A DNA stretch of 64,000 nt from Azospirillum doebereinerae (lineage in GTDB: Bacteria > Pseudomonadota > Alphaproteobacteria > Azospirillales > Azospirillaceae). The notes below the pieces were generated by a model. That model was not told where the DNA came from, searched no databases, and saw only the letters and a list, made by a program, of their open reading frames with translations. Positions 45,988 through 53,374 of the stretch are shown piece after piece. A program made the translations under genes and the position numbers. Positions within the stretch are counted from its first letter, which is position 1. Each line of letters opens with the position of its first letter. The DNA is taken from assembly GCF_003989665.1 (NCBI RefSeq), contig NZ_RZIJ01000021.1:1-64000 (forward strand). Reading direction: 5' to 3'.

Positions 45988-46899
45988 TCAACCCTCCGCC
46001 GGCGAATGGCTGAGGCGGCCCGAGATCAGCTCGAAGACGGCGCTGAAATCCTTGGCGGCGTGACCGCTCTCCACCAGCATCTGGTAGAAGGCGGCGGACG
46101 CGCCGGCCAGCGGAGTCGCGGCGCCGCTGGCGCCGGCCGCCTGCTGGGACAGGCGCATGTCCTTCAGCATCATCGCCGCCGTGAAGCCCGGCTGGTAGTC
46201 GCGGTTGGCCGGCGAGGTCGGCACCGGCCCCGGAACCGGGCAGTAGACCTGCAAGGCCCAGCAATTGCCCGACGAGCGGCTGACGACGTCGTAGACTGCC
46301 TGGTTGTCGAGGCCGAGCTTCTCCGCCAGCGTGAAGACCTCGCTGATGGCGACCATGCTCATGCCGGCCATCATGTTGTTGCAGATCTTCATCGCCGTGC
46401 CGCTGCCCGACGCGCCGACGTGGAACAGGTTCTTCCCCATGCCCGACAGCACCGGGCAGGCCCGCTCGTAGCCCTCGGCGGTGCCGCCGACCATGAAGGT
46501 CAAGGCGCCGGCCTGGGCCGCCGGGACGGCGCCGGAGACCGGCGCGTCCACCATCACGAAGCCCGCGTCGGAAGCCGCCTTGCTGACCGCCCGCGCGCTC
46601 TCCACGTCGATGGTCGAGCAGTCGATCATCAGCGTGCCGGAGCGGGCCAGCGCGAACACGCCGCCCTCCCCTTCGTAGGCGGCGCGCACATGACGGCCGG
46701 TCGGGATCATGCTGATGACGGTGTCGGCCTCGGCCAGCGCCTCGGCCAGGGTGGCCGCGACGCGGCCTCCGGCGGCGGCGTAGGCGTCGCGCATCGACGG
46801 CGCGATGTCGTAGCCGACGACGCCGTTGCCGGCCTTGACGAGGTTGTCGCACATGGGACGGCCCATGTTGCCCAGCCCGATGAACGCAATCCGTGCCAT
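45988..46899 (-). CDS. 3-hydroxyisobutyrate dehydrogenase-family enzyme
   Basis: Predicted 303-residue beta-hydroxyacid dehydrogenase oxidising 3-hydroxyisobutyrate or 3-hydroxypropionate to a semialdehyde. NAD binding is in IAFIGLGNMGRPMCDNLVKAG, substrate binding in VDAPVSGAVPAAQAG, and the catalytic lysine in GTAMKICNNMMAG. The QVYCPVPGPVPTSPANRDY segment is typical of MmsB. Its neighbours (aldehyde dehydrogenase, MatB) would carry a semialdehyde on to a dicarboxyl-CoA. Confidence 0.87.
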   Translation of the reverse strand: MARIAFIGLGNMGRPMCDNLVKAGNGVVGYDIAPSMRDAYAAAGGRVAATLAEALAEADTVISMIPTGRHVRAAYEGEGGVFALARSGTLMIDCSTIDVESARAVSKAASDAGFVMVDAPVSGAVPAAQAGALTFMVGGTAEGYERACPVLSGMGKNLFHVGASGSGTAMKICNNMMAGMSMVAISEVFTLAEKLGLDNQAVYDVVSRSSGNCWALQVYCPVPGPVPTSPANRDYQPGFTAAMMLKDMRLSQQAAGASGAATPLAGASAAFYQMLVESGHAAKDFSAVFELISGRLSHSPAEG

Positions 46900-46932
46900 G
46901 ACTTTATCCTTCTGAGATCCGTTCGGGCCGCG

Positions 46933-48141
46933 TCAGCTCTTCTTGACCAGAGAGCATTTGCTCTCGCTCAGCGGCATCGTCGCCTGATCGGCCGGGATGG
47001 TGCGGAGGATCTTGTAGTAGTCCCAGGGCCCCTTGGATTCGGCGGGGGTCTTCACCTGGATCAGGTACATGTCGCGGGCGACCCGACCGTCGGCGCGGAC
47101 GGTGGCGCCCTTGGTGATGAGATCGTTGACCGGAAGTTCGCGCATCTTCTCGGCCACCACCTTGCCGTCGTCGGTGCCGGCGGCCTGCATCGCCTTCAGA
47201 TAATGGACCACGGCGGAATAGACGCCGGCCTGCACCATGTTGGGCTTGCGCTTCATGCGCGCCTCGAAGCGCCGGGCCAGCTCGCGGCTGCCCTCGTCGC
47301 GGTCCCAGTAATAGCCGTCGGTGGCGATCAACCCCTTGGCGCTGGCGAGGCCCAGCGCGTGCACGTCGCTGATCATGACGGCGAGGCCGACCAGCTTCTG
47401 GCCGCCGTCGGTGATGCCGAACTCCGCCGCCTGCTTGATCGCGTTGGAGGTATCGGTGCCGCCGTTGGCCAGCCCGATCACCTGGGCCTTCGACGCCTGG
47501 GCCTGGAGCAGGAAGGAGGAGAAGTCTGCGCTGCCGATCGGGTGCTTCACCTGCCCGGCCACCGTGCCGCCGTTCTCCTGCACGGTCTTGGACAGCTCCG
47601 CCGCCATCTGGTGGCCGAAGGCGTAGTCGGCCGCCAGCAGGAACCAGCTCTTGTCGCCACCCTGGAGCACGGCGCGGGCGGTGCCGGTGGCCTGCGAGTA
47701 GGTGTCCCACATCCAGTGGAAGCTGGTGGGCGAGCAATCCTCGTTGGTCAGCCGGGTGGTGCCGGCGGCGGTGGCGAGCGTGATCCGGCCACGCTCCTTC
47801 GCGAGATTCTGCACGCCGATGGCGATGGCCGAGTTGGTCAGCTCGGCGATGGCGTCGACCTGCTGCACGTCGAACCATTCGCGGGCGATGGTCAGGCCGA
47901 TGTCCGGCTTGTTCTGGTGGTCGGCGGTGATGATCTCGATCTTCTTGCCGAGGATCGTGCCGCCGAAATCCTCCACCGCCAGCTTCGCCGCCTCGACCGA
48001 GCCGATCCCGCCGAAATCGGCGTAGAGCCCGGTCTGGTCGTTGAGCACGCCGATGCGGATCGCGTCCGGGCCGGCCTGCGCGCTGCCGGCAGCCGCCAGC
48101 GACGCCGCCGCGAGCGCGACGGCGAGAATGGGCTTCGTCAT
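46933..48141 (-). CDS. Branched-chain amino acid-type ABC transporter substrate-binding protein
   Basis: Predicted 402-residue periplasmic binding protein of the LivJ/LivK type. A Sec signal (AVALAAASLAAAGSAQAGPD) precedes the mature domain with IRIGVLNDQTGLYADFGG. The ATG at 48141 follows a GGGAGGAAA ribosome binding site. No permease or ATPase genes accompany it, so it must use a transporter encoded elsewhere. Such proteins in catabolic operons often bind aromatic or short organic acids. Confidence 0.9.
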   Translation of the reverse strand: MTKPILAVALAAASLAAAGSAQAGPDAIRIGVLNDQTGLYADFGGIGSVEAAKLAVEDFGGTILGKKIEIITADHQNKPDIGLTIAREWFDVQQVDAIAELTNSAIAIGVQNLAKERGRITLATAAGTTRLTNEDCSPTSFHWMWDTYSQATGTARAVLQGGDKSWFLLAADYAFGHQMAAELSKTVQENGGTVAGQVKHPIGSADFSSFLLQAQASKAQVIGLANGGTDTSNAIKQAAEFGITDGGQKLVGLAVMISDVHALGLASAKGLIATDGYYWDRDEGSRELARRFEARMKRKPNMVQAGVYSAVVHYLKAMQAAGTDDGKVVAEKMRELPVNDLITKGATVRADGRVARDMYLIQVKTPAESKGPWDYYKILRTIPADQATMPLSESKCSLVKKS

Positions 48142-48202
48142 GGTGTTTCCTCCCGTTTCGCCGGCTTGTGCCGCCGGCTCCTGGTTCAAATCATGATGGG
48201 TA

Positions 48203-49702
48203 TCAGGTCATGTTGATGATGACCGTCTTCTTGTGCGTGAAGTGGTCGAGCATCGCCTCGAACGAGGCCTCCTTGCCCAGCCCCGACTGCTTGACGCCGC
48301 CGTAGGACAGGCCCGGCTGGACGACGAGGTTCTGGTTGACCTGCACGAAGCCGGCCTGGAGACGCTGGGTCGCGTCCATCGCGGTGCGCAGGTCGCGCGT
48401 CCAGATGGTCGCGGCGAGGCCGAAGTCGCTGTCGTTGGCCATCGCCAGCGCGTCCTCATAGTCACGGAAGGCGATGACGCAGGTCACCGGCCCGAAGATC
48501 TCCTCCCGCGCCAGCGCGTGGTCGTTGGGGATGCCGGTGAAGAGGACCGGCTGCACGAACAGGCCGCGCGTCAGCCGCTCGTCCACCGGCAGGGCCGAGC
48601 AGCGGTGCGCCACGGCGCCCACCACCGTCTCGCCGAGCGCGATGTAGCGCTGCACCCGGTCGAACTGCTGGGGCGAGACAATGGTGCCGATGTCGGTGGC
48701 CTCGTCCAGCGGATCGCCCATCGTCATCGCGTCGACCCGCGCCTTCAGTCTGGCGACGAAGGCGTCGTGCAGGCTTTCATGCACGAAGATGCGCGAGGCG
48801 GCGGTGCAGCTCTGCCCCTGGCGGGTGAAGCGCATGCCGGCGACGGCGCCGTCGATGGCGCGGTCGAGGTCGGCGTCGCCCATCACGATCATCGGGCTCT
48901 TGCCGCCCAGCTCCAGCGTGACCGGGATCAGCTTGTCGGCCGCCAGACGCGCGATGATCTTGCCGGTCTCGACCGAGCCGGTGAAGGTCACCTTACCGAC
49001 GCCGGGATGCGCGACCAGCGGCGCGCCGCAGCCGGGGCCGTCGCCCGACAGGATGTTCAGCACGCCGGCCGGCAGCACCTGGTTCATCACCTGGATGACC
49101 CGCAGGGTGGCCAGCGGCGCCTCCTCGGCCGACTTGACGACGACCGCGTTGCCGGCGACCAGCGCCGGGGCGATCTTCAGCGCCATCAGGTAGAGCGGCA
49201 CGTTCCACGGGATGATCGCGCCGACAACGCCGATCGGCTCGCGCTGGGTAAAGGTCAGCATGGACGGGTTGAAGGGCACCGTCTCGCCCTTCAGTTCCGA
49301 GGCGAGGCCGCCGTAAAAGGCCAGCGTGTCGGAGACCAGCGTGGCCTCGACCCGGCTTTCGGTGCGGATCGCCTTGCCGGTCTCCAAAGCGAGCAGCCGG
49401 CCGATCTCCTCGGCGTGATTGGTGAGGCGGCGGCCGCATTCGGCCACCAGCCGGCCGCGCTCGCGGGCCGGCAGCCGCGCCCAGCCGCGCTGGGCCTTGG
49501 ACGCGGCGGCGACCGCCGCGGCGACGTCCTGCGCGTCGCCCTCGGCGGCGGTGGCGACGGTCTCGCCAGTCGCCGGGTTGACGACATCGAAGGTCGCCCC
49601 CGACAGCGCCGGCCGCAGGTCGCCGTCGATCAGGAGGAAACCCGACAGCTCCCGTGCCAGGGCGTGGGGATCCAGGGTGGGCGCGCGTGTCTGATCGGCC
49701 AT
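48203..49702 (-). CDS. NAD(P)-dependent aldehyde dehydrogenase
   Basis: Predicted 499-residue aldehyde dehydrogenase producing a free carboxylic acid. The oxyanion asparagine is in IIPWNVPLYLMALKIAPAL, the general-base glutamate in VTLELGGKSP and the nucleophilic cysteine in FTRQGQSCTAASRI. The C-terminal half has REEIFGPVTCVI and SYGGVKQSGLGKEASFEAM. It is the second gene of the operon. A semialdehyde made by the 3-hydroxyisobutyrate dehydrogenase homologue is a plausible substrate. Confidence 0.9.
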   Translation of the reverse strand: MADQTRAPTLDPHALARELSGFLLIDGDLRPALSGATFDVVNPATGETVATAAEGDAQDVAAAVAAASKAQRGWARLPARERGRLVAECGRRLTNHAEEIGRLLALETGKAIRTESRVEATLVSDTLAFYGGLASELKGETVPFNPSMLTFTQREPIGVVGAIIPWNVPLYLMALKIAPALVAGNAVVVKSAEEAPLATLRVIQVMNQVLPAGVLNILSGDGPGCGAPLVAHPGVGKVTFTGSVETGKIIARLAADKLIPVTLELGGKSPMIVMGDADLDRAIDGAVAGMRFTRQGQSCTAASRIFVHESLHDAFVARLKARVDAMTMGDPLDEATDIGTIVSPQQFDRVQRYIALGETVVGAVAHRCSALPVDERLTRGLFVQPVLFTGIPNDHALAREEIFGPVTCVIAFRDYEDALAMANDSDFGLAATIWTRDLRTAMDATQRLQAGFVQVNQNLVVQPGLSYGGVKQSGLGKEASFEAMLDHFTHKKTVIINMT

Positions 49703-49734
49703 GATTCGTCTCGGCTTTCGGTTGTCGGGTGCCT

Positions 49735-50559
49735 TCAGGAAGGTTTGCGCTGCGACCAGACCTTCAAGGCTTCGGTGAATTCGTCGGACCGCAGGCTGGC
49801 GCGGAAGGCCGCCTCGCCCGCCCGGTCGTCCAGCGCGCCGTTGGCGAGGTCGTTGAGCGACCGCTTGATTCCGGCGGTTGCCTGGGGGGCGCAGGCGGCG
49901 ATGCGCGCGGCCAGCTCCGCCACCGCCCCTTCCAGCGCCTCGGGTTCCACCAGTCGATCAAGGAAGCCGACCCGCAGCATCTCCTCCGCCCCGATGGTTT
50001 CGGCGGTGAGGAACAGGCGCTTGGCCGTCGCCAGACCGAGCCGGGACACGTATCGGCGCAGGCCGCTCGGGTAGAAGTGGATGCCGAGTTGGGCCGCCGG
50101 CATGCGCATCCGCATGCCGGTCACGCCGATCCGGAAATCGCAGGCCAGCGCAAGGTCGGTGGAGCCGCCGTAGACGCCGCCGTTCAGGGCGCAGATCGTC
50201 GGCACGCGGATCGCCTCGACCCGGTCGCACAGCCGGGAGAACGCCACCTCCCCATCATCCGTGGCAGTGTCCGGCTTGGCCGCACCGGTGGAGGACGGCC
50301 CCGGCCGTGCCGAGGTTTGGGCAGTGCTCAGGTCGTAGCCGGAGGAAAAGCTCGCTCCCGTGCCGGTCAGCACCAGGACCCGAACGGTGGGATCCGCTTC
50401 GGCCGTCACGATCAGCTCATGGAGGACGACGATGTCCGCCGGATCGATCCGGTTGTGCTGCCGGGGGCGGTTGAGCCGGATCGTGGCGACCGCGTCCGTC
50501 GTCGTAAGCCATGGTGTCGTCGCCGGCGCGGCGGCTTCGGTCTCTGGCCAACCGTTCAT
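49735..50559 (-). CDS. Enoyl-CoA hydratase/isomerase-family protein lacking the catalytic glutamates
   Basis: Predicted 274-residue crotonase-fold protein. The oxyanion-hole segments are TGTGASFSSGYDLS and ALNGGVYGGSTDLALACDF. Where hydratases have Glu in GGGCELA and PEILLG, this protein has Asp (STDLA) and Ala (MPAAQLG). True hydration is therefore doubtful; isomerase, hydrolase or decarboxylase chemistry is possible. GGGAGA precedes the ATG at 50559; an ATG at 50577 is a weaker alternative. It is the first gene of the operon. Confidence 0.8.
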   Translation of the reverse strand: MNGWPETEAAAPATTPWLTTTDAVATIRLNRPRQHNRIDPADIVVLHELIVTAEADPTVRVLVLTGTGASFSSGYDLSTAQTSARPGPSSTGAAKPDTATDDGEVAFSRLCDRVEAIRVPTICALNGGVYGGSTDLALACDFRIGVTGMRMRMPAAQLGIHFYPSGLRRYVSRLGLATAKRLFLTAETIGAEEMLRVGFLDRLVEPEALEGAVAELAARIAACAPQATAGIKRSLNDLANGALDDRAGEAAFRASLRSDEFTEALKVWSQRKPS

Positions 50560-50901
50560 CGTATCTCCCACTGTCATGCTTTTTTCATTGCGGCGCGGTA
50601 GAGGAATACCAAATTCGGCGTCGGATCGCTTCATTCACGATAAATGGCATACCAAAAATCATTTATGGAATGCAATTCGAAAATGGTGACAATGCCCGCA
50701 ATCCGTGGAAACCGCATTATCCGGCTCCGATAACGCCATGCGGAGTGGCCCGGCGAAACAAACCGCCGGTTCCAGTCTGTGAGTGTGGGTTTGAAAGCCG
50801 CGCGCAGGCGCGGGTATCCGCCAGGAAAGCGGCGTTCGTTTTGGCGGCGAAGGGCTTTCCCGCGCCTTGCGCGTGGCCGCCTCCGACCAAGAAACGCTCT
50901 T
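50560..50901. other. Promoter region of the GntR-linked operon
   Basis: This 342-bp gap separates the GntR stop from the first operon gene. It includes two ATACCAAA half-sites near the operon start and an AT-rich stretch at 50640-50700. No gene was recognised in it. Confidence 0.6.
50606..50656. promoter_or_regulatory. Pair of ATACCAAA half-sites, candidate GntR operator
   Basis: ATACCAAA occurs at 50606-50613 and again at 50649-50656, 47-97 bp upstream of the first operon gene. The same octamer occurs before the GntR gene at 51652-51659. FCD-type GntR proteins commonly bind TTGGTATACCAA-like palindromes, of which this is one half. Binding by the adjacent regulator is inferred. Confidence 0.5.
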
Positions 50902-51573
50902 TTAGGCGCTCTCGCCGAGAGCCGGCATGCCGACGACCATGTCGACAAAGATGTTGCCGCCTACGGTCATGTGATTGTGCATGTGCATCCGGGCGGCTTC
51001 GCTGTCCCCTTCGAGGATCGCTTTCACAAAGAAATCATGCTCGCTGTAGGATTTCAAAGGCCGCGCCGTGTGTTGGAACGGGTATTGGCGATATATCCGC
51101 ATTCGGCTGCGGATCAGTTTCGCCTGCTGCTCCAGATGTTCGTTCCGGCTACCGGCGTAGATCAGTTCATGCAGTTCGCGGTTGAGCCGGTCATAGACCT
51201 CGATGTCACCGGCCAAGGCGGCGACGTGACTTTCATCATGCACGCTTTTGAGACGATTGCGCTCGCCTATTGCCATCCGGCGCGCGGCAAGGCCGGCGGC
51301 CAAGGCTTCCAGTTCGACCAGCACTTCCATCATGCCGATGAGTTGCTTGGGGGACATCCGCACGACGGACGCCCCCGCCCCCGGCTTGATGGATACCAGA
51401 CCGGTCGAGCCCAGTTGCGACAGCACCTCCCGCACCGGGGTCCTCGACACGCCGAACCGGTCGGCCAGCGCGCGTTCATCGAGGCGTTCGCCGGGCCGTA
51501 TCGCTCCCTCCAGGATTTCCTGTTCGAGGGCTTGGCGCATTTCCGAAACCCGGCTTGGTTTCTCAGCCTGCAT
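50902..51573 (-). CDS. GntR-family regulator (FCD subfamily)
   Basis: Predicted 223-residue regulator. The N-terminal winged helix (residues 8-75) has LEQEILEGAIRPGERLDERA and FGVSRTPVREVLSQL. The C-terminal FCD domain is all-helical with metal ligands likely in DRLNRELHELIYAGSRN and HMHNHMTVGG. The ATG at 51573 is used; a GTG one codon earlier is possible. It probably represses the operon at 43423-50559 until an acid effector is present. Confidence 0.9.
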   Translation of the reverse strand: MQAEKPSRVSEMRQALEQEILEGAIRPGERLDERALADRFGVSRTPVREVLSQLGSTGLVSIKPGAGASVVRMSPKQLIGMMEVLVELEALAAGLAARRMAIGERNRLKSVHDESHVAALAGDIEVYDRLNRELHELIYAGSRNEHLEQQAKLIRSRMRIYRQYPFQHTARPLKSYSEHDFFVKAILEGDSEAARMHMHNHMTVGGNIFVDMVVGMPALGESA

Positions 51574-51651
51574 CACAGATTCCGAGCAAAAGATCTGTTC
51601 CGTATACGCGCCAATGTGGCGATCCCGGTGATGGCGGTCAAGCGGTTTAGA

Positions 51652-51679
51652 ATACCAAAATTGTGATTTGGTGCACCAA
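51652..51679. promoter_or_regulatory. Palindrome cluster upstream of the GntR gene
   Basis: ATACCAAA (51652-51659) is followed by the perfect 12-base palindrome TTGGTGCACCAA (51668-51679), about 80-106 bp upstream of the GntR start. This is a good candidate for the autoregulatory site. Confidence 0.5.
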
Positions 51680-51690
51680 GTCGCAACTCC

Positions 51691-52035
51691 TCAGCGTCGG
51701 AGGGTCGTTGAGCGGAGCGGCACGATCCCCCCTTCCGGAGGCGCGCGCGACAGGGCGGCGCCAGCCGAAGTTTCCCGCTCCGCTTTCAAGGCACTCAGCT
51801 TGGCTTCGAGTTTCCGGATTTTTCGGTCGAGCTTGCGAAGCCGCTTGCCATCGCTCGGCTTCGTCTCCAGTGCGGCTTGTGCCTGGATGCGATGGTTGAT
51901 CGCGGCTTTCTCCCCATCCGACAACCGCTTCCAGCCCTTCACCTCAGCCTTCGTACGATGGCAGCCACGGCATTCGGCGTCCGCGCCGAAACGGCAGGCT
52001 CCGATGCAGGGATTCCTCGTGTCTTTCGTGCTCAT
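51691..52035 (-). CDS. DUF1289 domain protein
   Basis: Predicted 114-residue small protein of unknown function. The N-terminal DUF1289 domain has the cysteine pattern NPCIGACRFGADAECRGCH, which suggests metal binding, followed by GWKRLSDGEKAAINHRIQ. The C-terminal half is a basic coiled coil (RLRKLDRKIRKLEAKLSALK). It is transcribed in the same direction as the GntR gene and may be read into it. Confidence 0.85.
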   Translation of the reverse strand: MSTKDTRNPCIGACRFGADAECRGCHRTKAEVKGWKRLSDGEKAAINHRIQAQAALETKPSDGKRLRKLDRKIRKLEAKLSALKAERETSAGAALSRAPPEGGIVPLRSTTLRR

Positions 52036-52178
52036 AGGGTGCTTCGCGCGATGTCCGGCTGCCGGGAAGACATGTCGTGTCGGCTCCTTCGCGGGGCAAT
52101 GGCGCCGTCGCCATTTGCCGGTGGAGCATGGACACCACGCCCCATCAAGCACCGGCCTTGGACGGATCGCGGAAGGGA

Positions 52179-52880
52179 TCACGCGGCCACGGGTTCGGCC
52201 GACGCCGGGTGAAGGGCGCAGGCGGCCGTGCCGACGATCACCAGAAGACCGGTCAAGGCGAGGGGAAGCGCCAGCCCCACCCGCATCACCAGAACCGCGC
52301 CGAGGACCGCGCCGAGAAAGATCGCGAAGACACCGCCGACACGGCGCTGCCAGTTGGGGTTGGCGCCGCCGGCAAGGCTGGAATCGGCGGCCAGCCCGGT
52401 CAGCGTCAGGGTCAGCACCGTGGTCGTCAGGTCGGGAATCTTCAACTGCCGGATCGTGGCGTTGCGGAACCCCATCGCCAGCCCGGTCAGCGCGATGATG
52501 GCGTAGAGGCTTGCCCCCGGCGTCTGGCTGGCGATGTCGAAATCCAGCGCGACGACCGCCGCGATCCACAGCAGGCCGGCTTCGATGAAGGCCGCGACCA
52601 GCAGCCAGCGCCGCAGCGGCCGGCCGGCGTGCGCCTTGCCGGTGCGCCCGGCGACCAGCGCGCCCACGAGGAAGGACAGCAACGCCACCAGATAGGGAAC
52701 GACGCGGAAGCCCGGCGTCCCGGCGGCGGCGAAGCCCAGGAAGACGATGTTGCCGGTCATGTTGGCGGTGAAGACCTTGCCTAGGCCGAGCACGCTGATG
52801 GCGTCGACCAGCCCGGTCGTCACCGACAGCAGCAGGAGAAGCCAGGGCAAGGGGGCGGCGGGGCCGGGTGAGGCGGTCAT
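52179..52880 (-). CDS. DUF1275 (YoaK-type) membrane protein
   Basis: Predicted 233-residue inner-membrane protein with about six helices. The N-terminal motif VTTGLVDAISVLGLGKVF and the FTANMTGNIVFLG box are typical of the family, whose function is unknown. NATIRQLKIPDLTTTVLTLTLTG-like residues form the second conserved block. It is the last gene of the operon that starts at 56308. Confidence 0.88.
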   Translation of the reverse strand: MTASPGPAAPLPWLLLLLSVTTGLVDAISVLGLGKVFTANMTGNIVFLGFAAAGTPGFRVVPYLVALLSFLVGALVAGRTGKAHAGRPLRRWLLVAAFIEAGLLWIAAVVALDFDIASQTPGASLYAIIALTGLAMGFRNATIRQLKIPDLTTTVLTLTLTGLAADSSLAGGANPNWQRRVGGVFAIFLGAVLGAVLVMRVGLALPLALTGLLVIVGTAACALHPASAEPVAA

Positions 52881-52894
52881 GGAGCGCGTCCCTT

Positions 52895-53341
52895 TCAGAA
52901 CCGGTCGGCCGAGGCCGGGTGACGGCGGCGCAGGCTGGACAGCAGGGCGACGAGGACGAAGCCGCCGGCCAGCCCCAGATGCTCGAAGAAGGCGTTGGTC
53001 GCCATGAAGCGTTCCGGCCCGGCCATCGTCCAGAAGCCGTTGGCGATGACGGCGGCCAGCACGGTGAAGACGCCGAGCATCCCGGCCCCGAGCCAGACCG
53101 CCCGGTCGAGCAGGATCAGCAGCGAGCCGACCAGTTCGACGGCGATGGTCAGCGCCGCCCACAGCGCGGGCGGATGGAGCCCGAAATGAGCCTGCTCCGC
53201 CACCGCCCCCGGCCAGTCGCCCAGCTTGACAGCGCCGCCGAGGAGATAGGCGCCGACCAGCGCCAGACGGGCGAGGAACCAGAGGCCGGGCCAGCCGAGG
53301 ATCGTGTCGACGAAGGCGGGGGTGTCGCGTTGCGGCGTCAT
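52895..53341 (-). CDS. DoxX-family membrane protein
   Basis: Predicted 148-residue protein with four membrane helices. The conserved start LGWPGLWFLARLALVGAYLL and the motif EHLGLAGGFVLVAL fit DoxX. LWAALTIAVELVGSLLIL is the second helix region. It lies between the amidohydrolase and DUF1275 genes and may have a redox-linked membrane role. Confidence 0.85.
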   Translation of the reverse strand: MTPQRDTPAFVDTILGWPGLWFLARLALVGAYLLGGAVKLGDWPGAVAEQAHFGLHPPALWAALTIAVELVGSLLILLDRAVWLGAGMLGVFTVLAAVIANGFWTMAGPERFMATNAFFEHLGLAGGFVLVALLSSLRRRHPASADRF

Positions 53342-53374
53342 GGAAACTCTCCAGCTGGATCGGGTGTGGAACGG

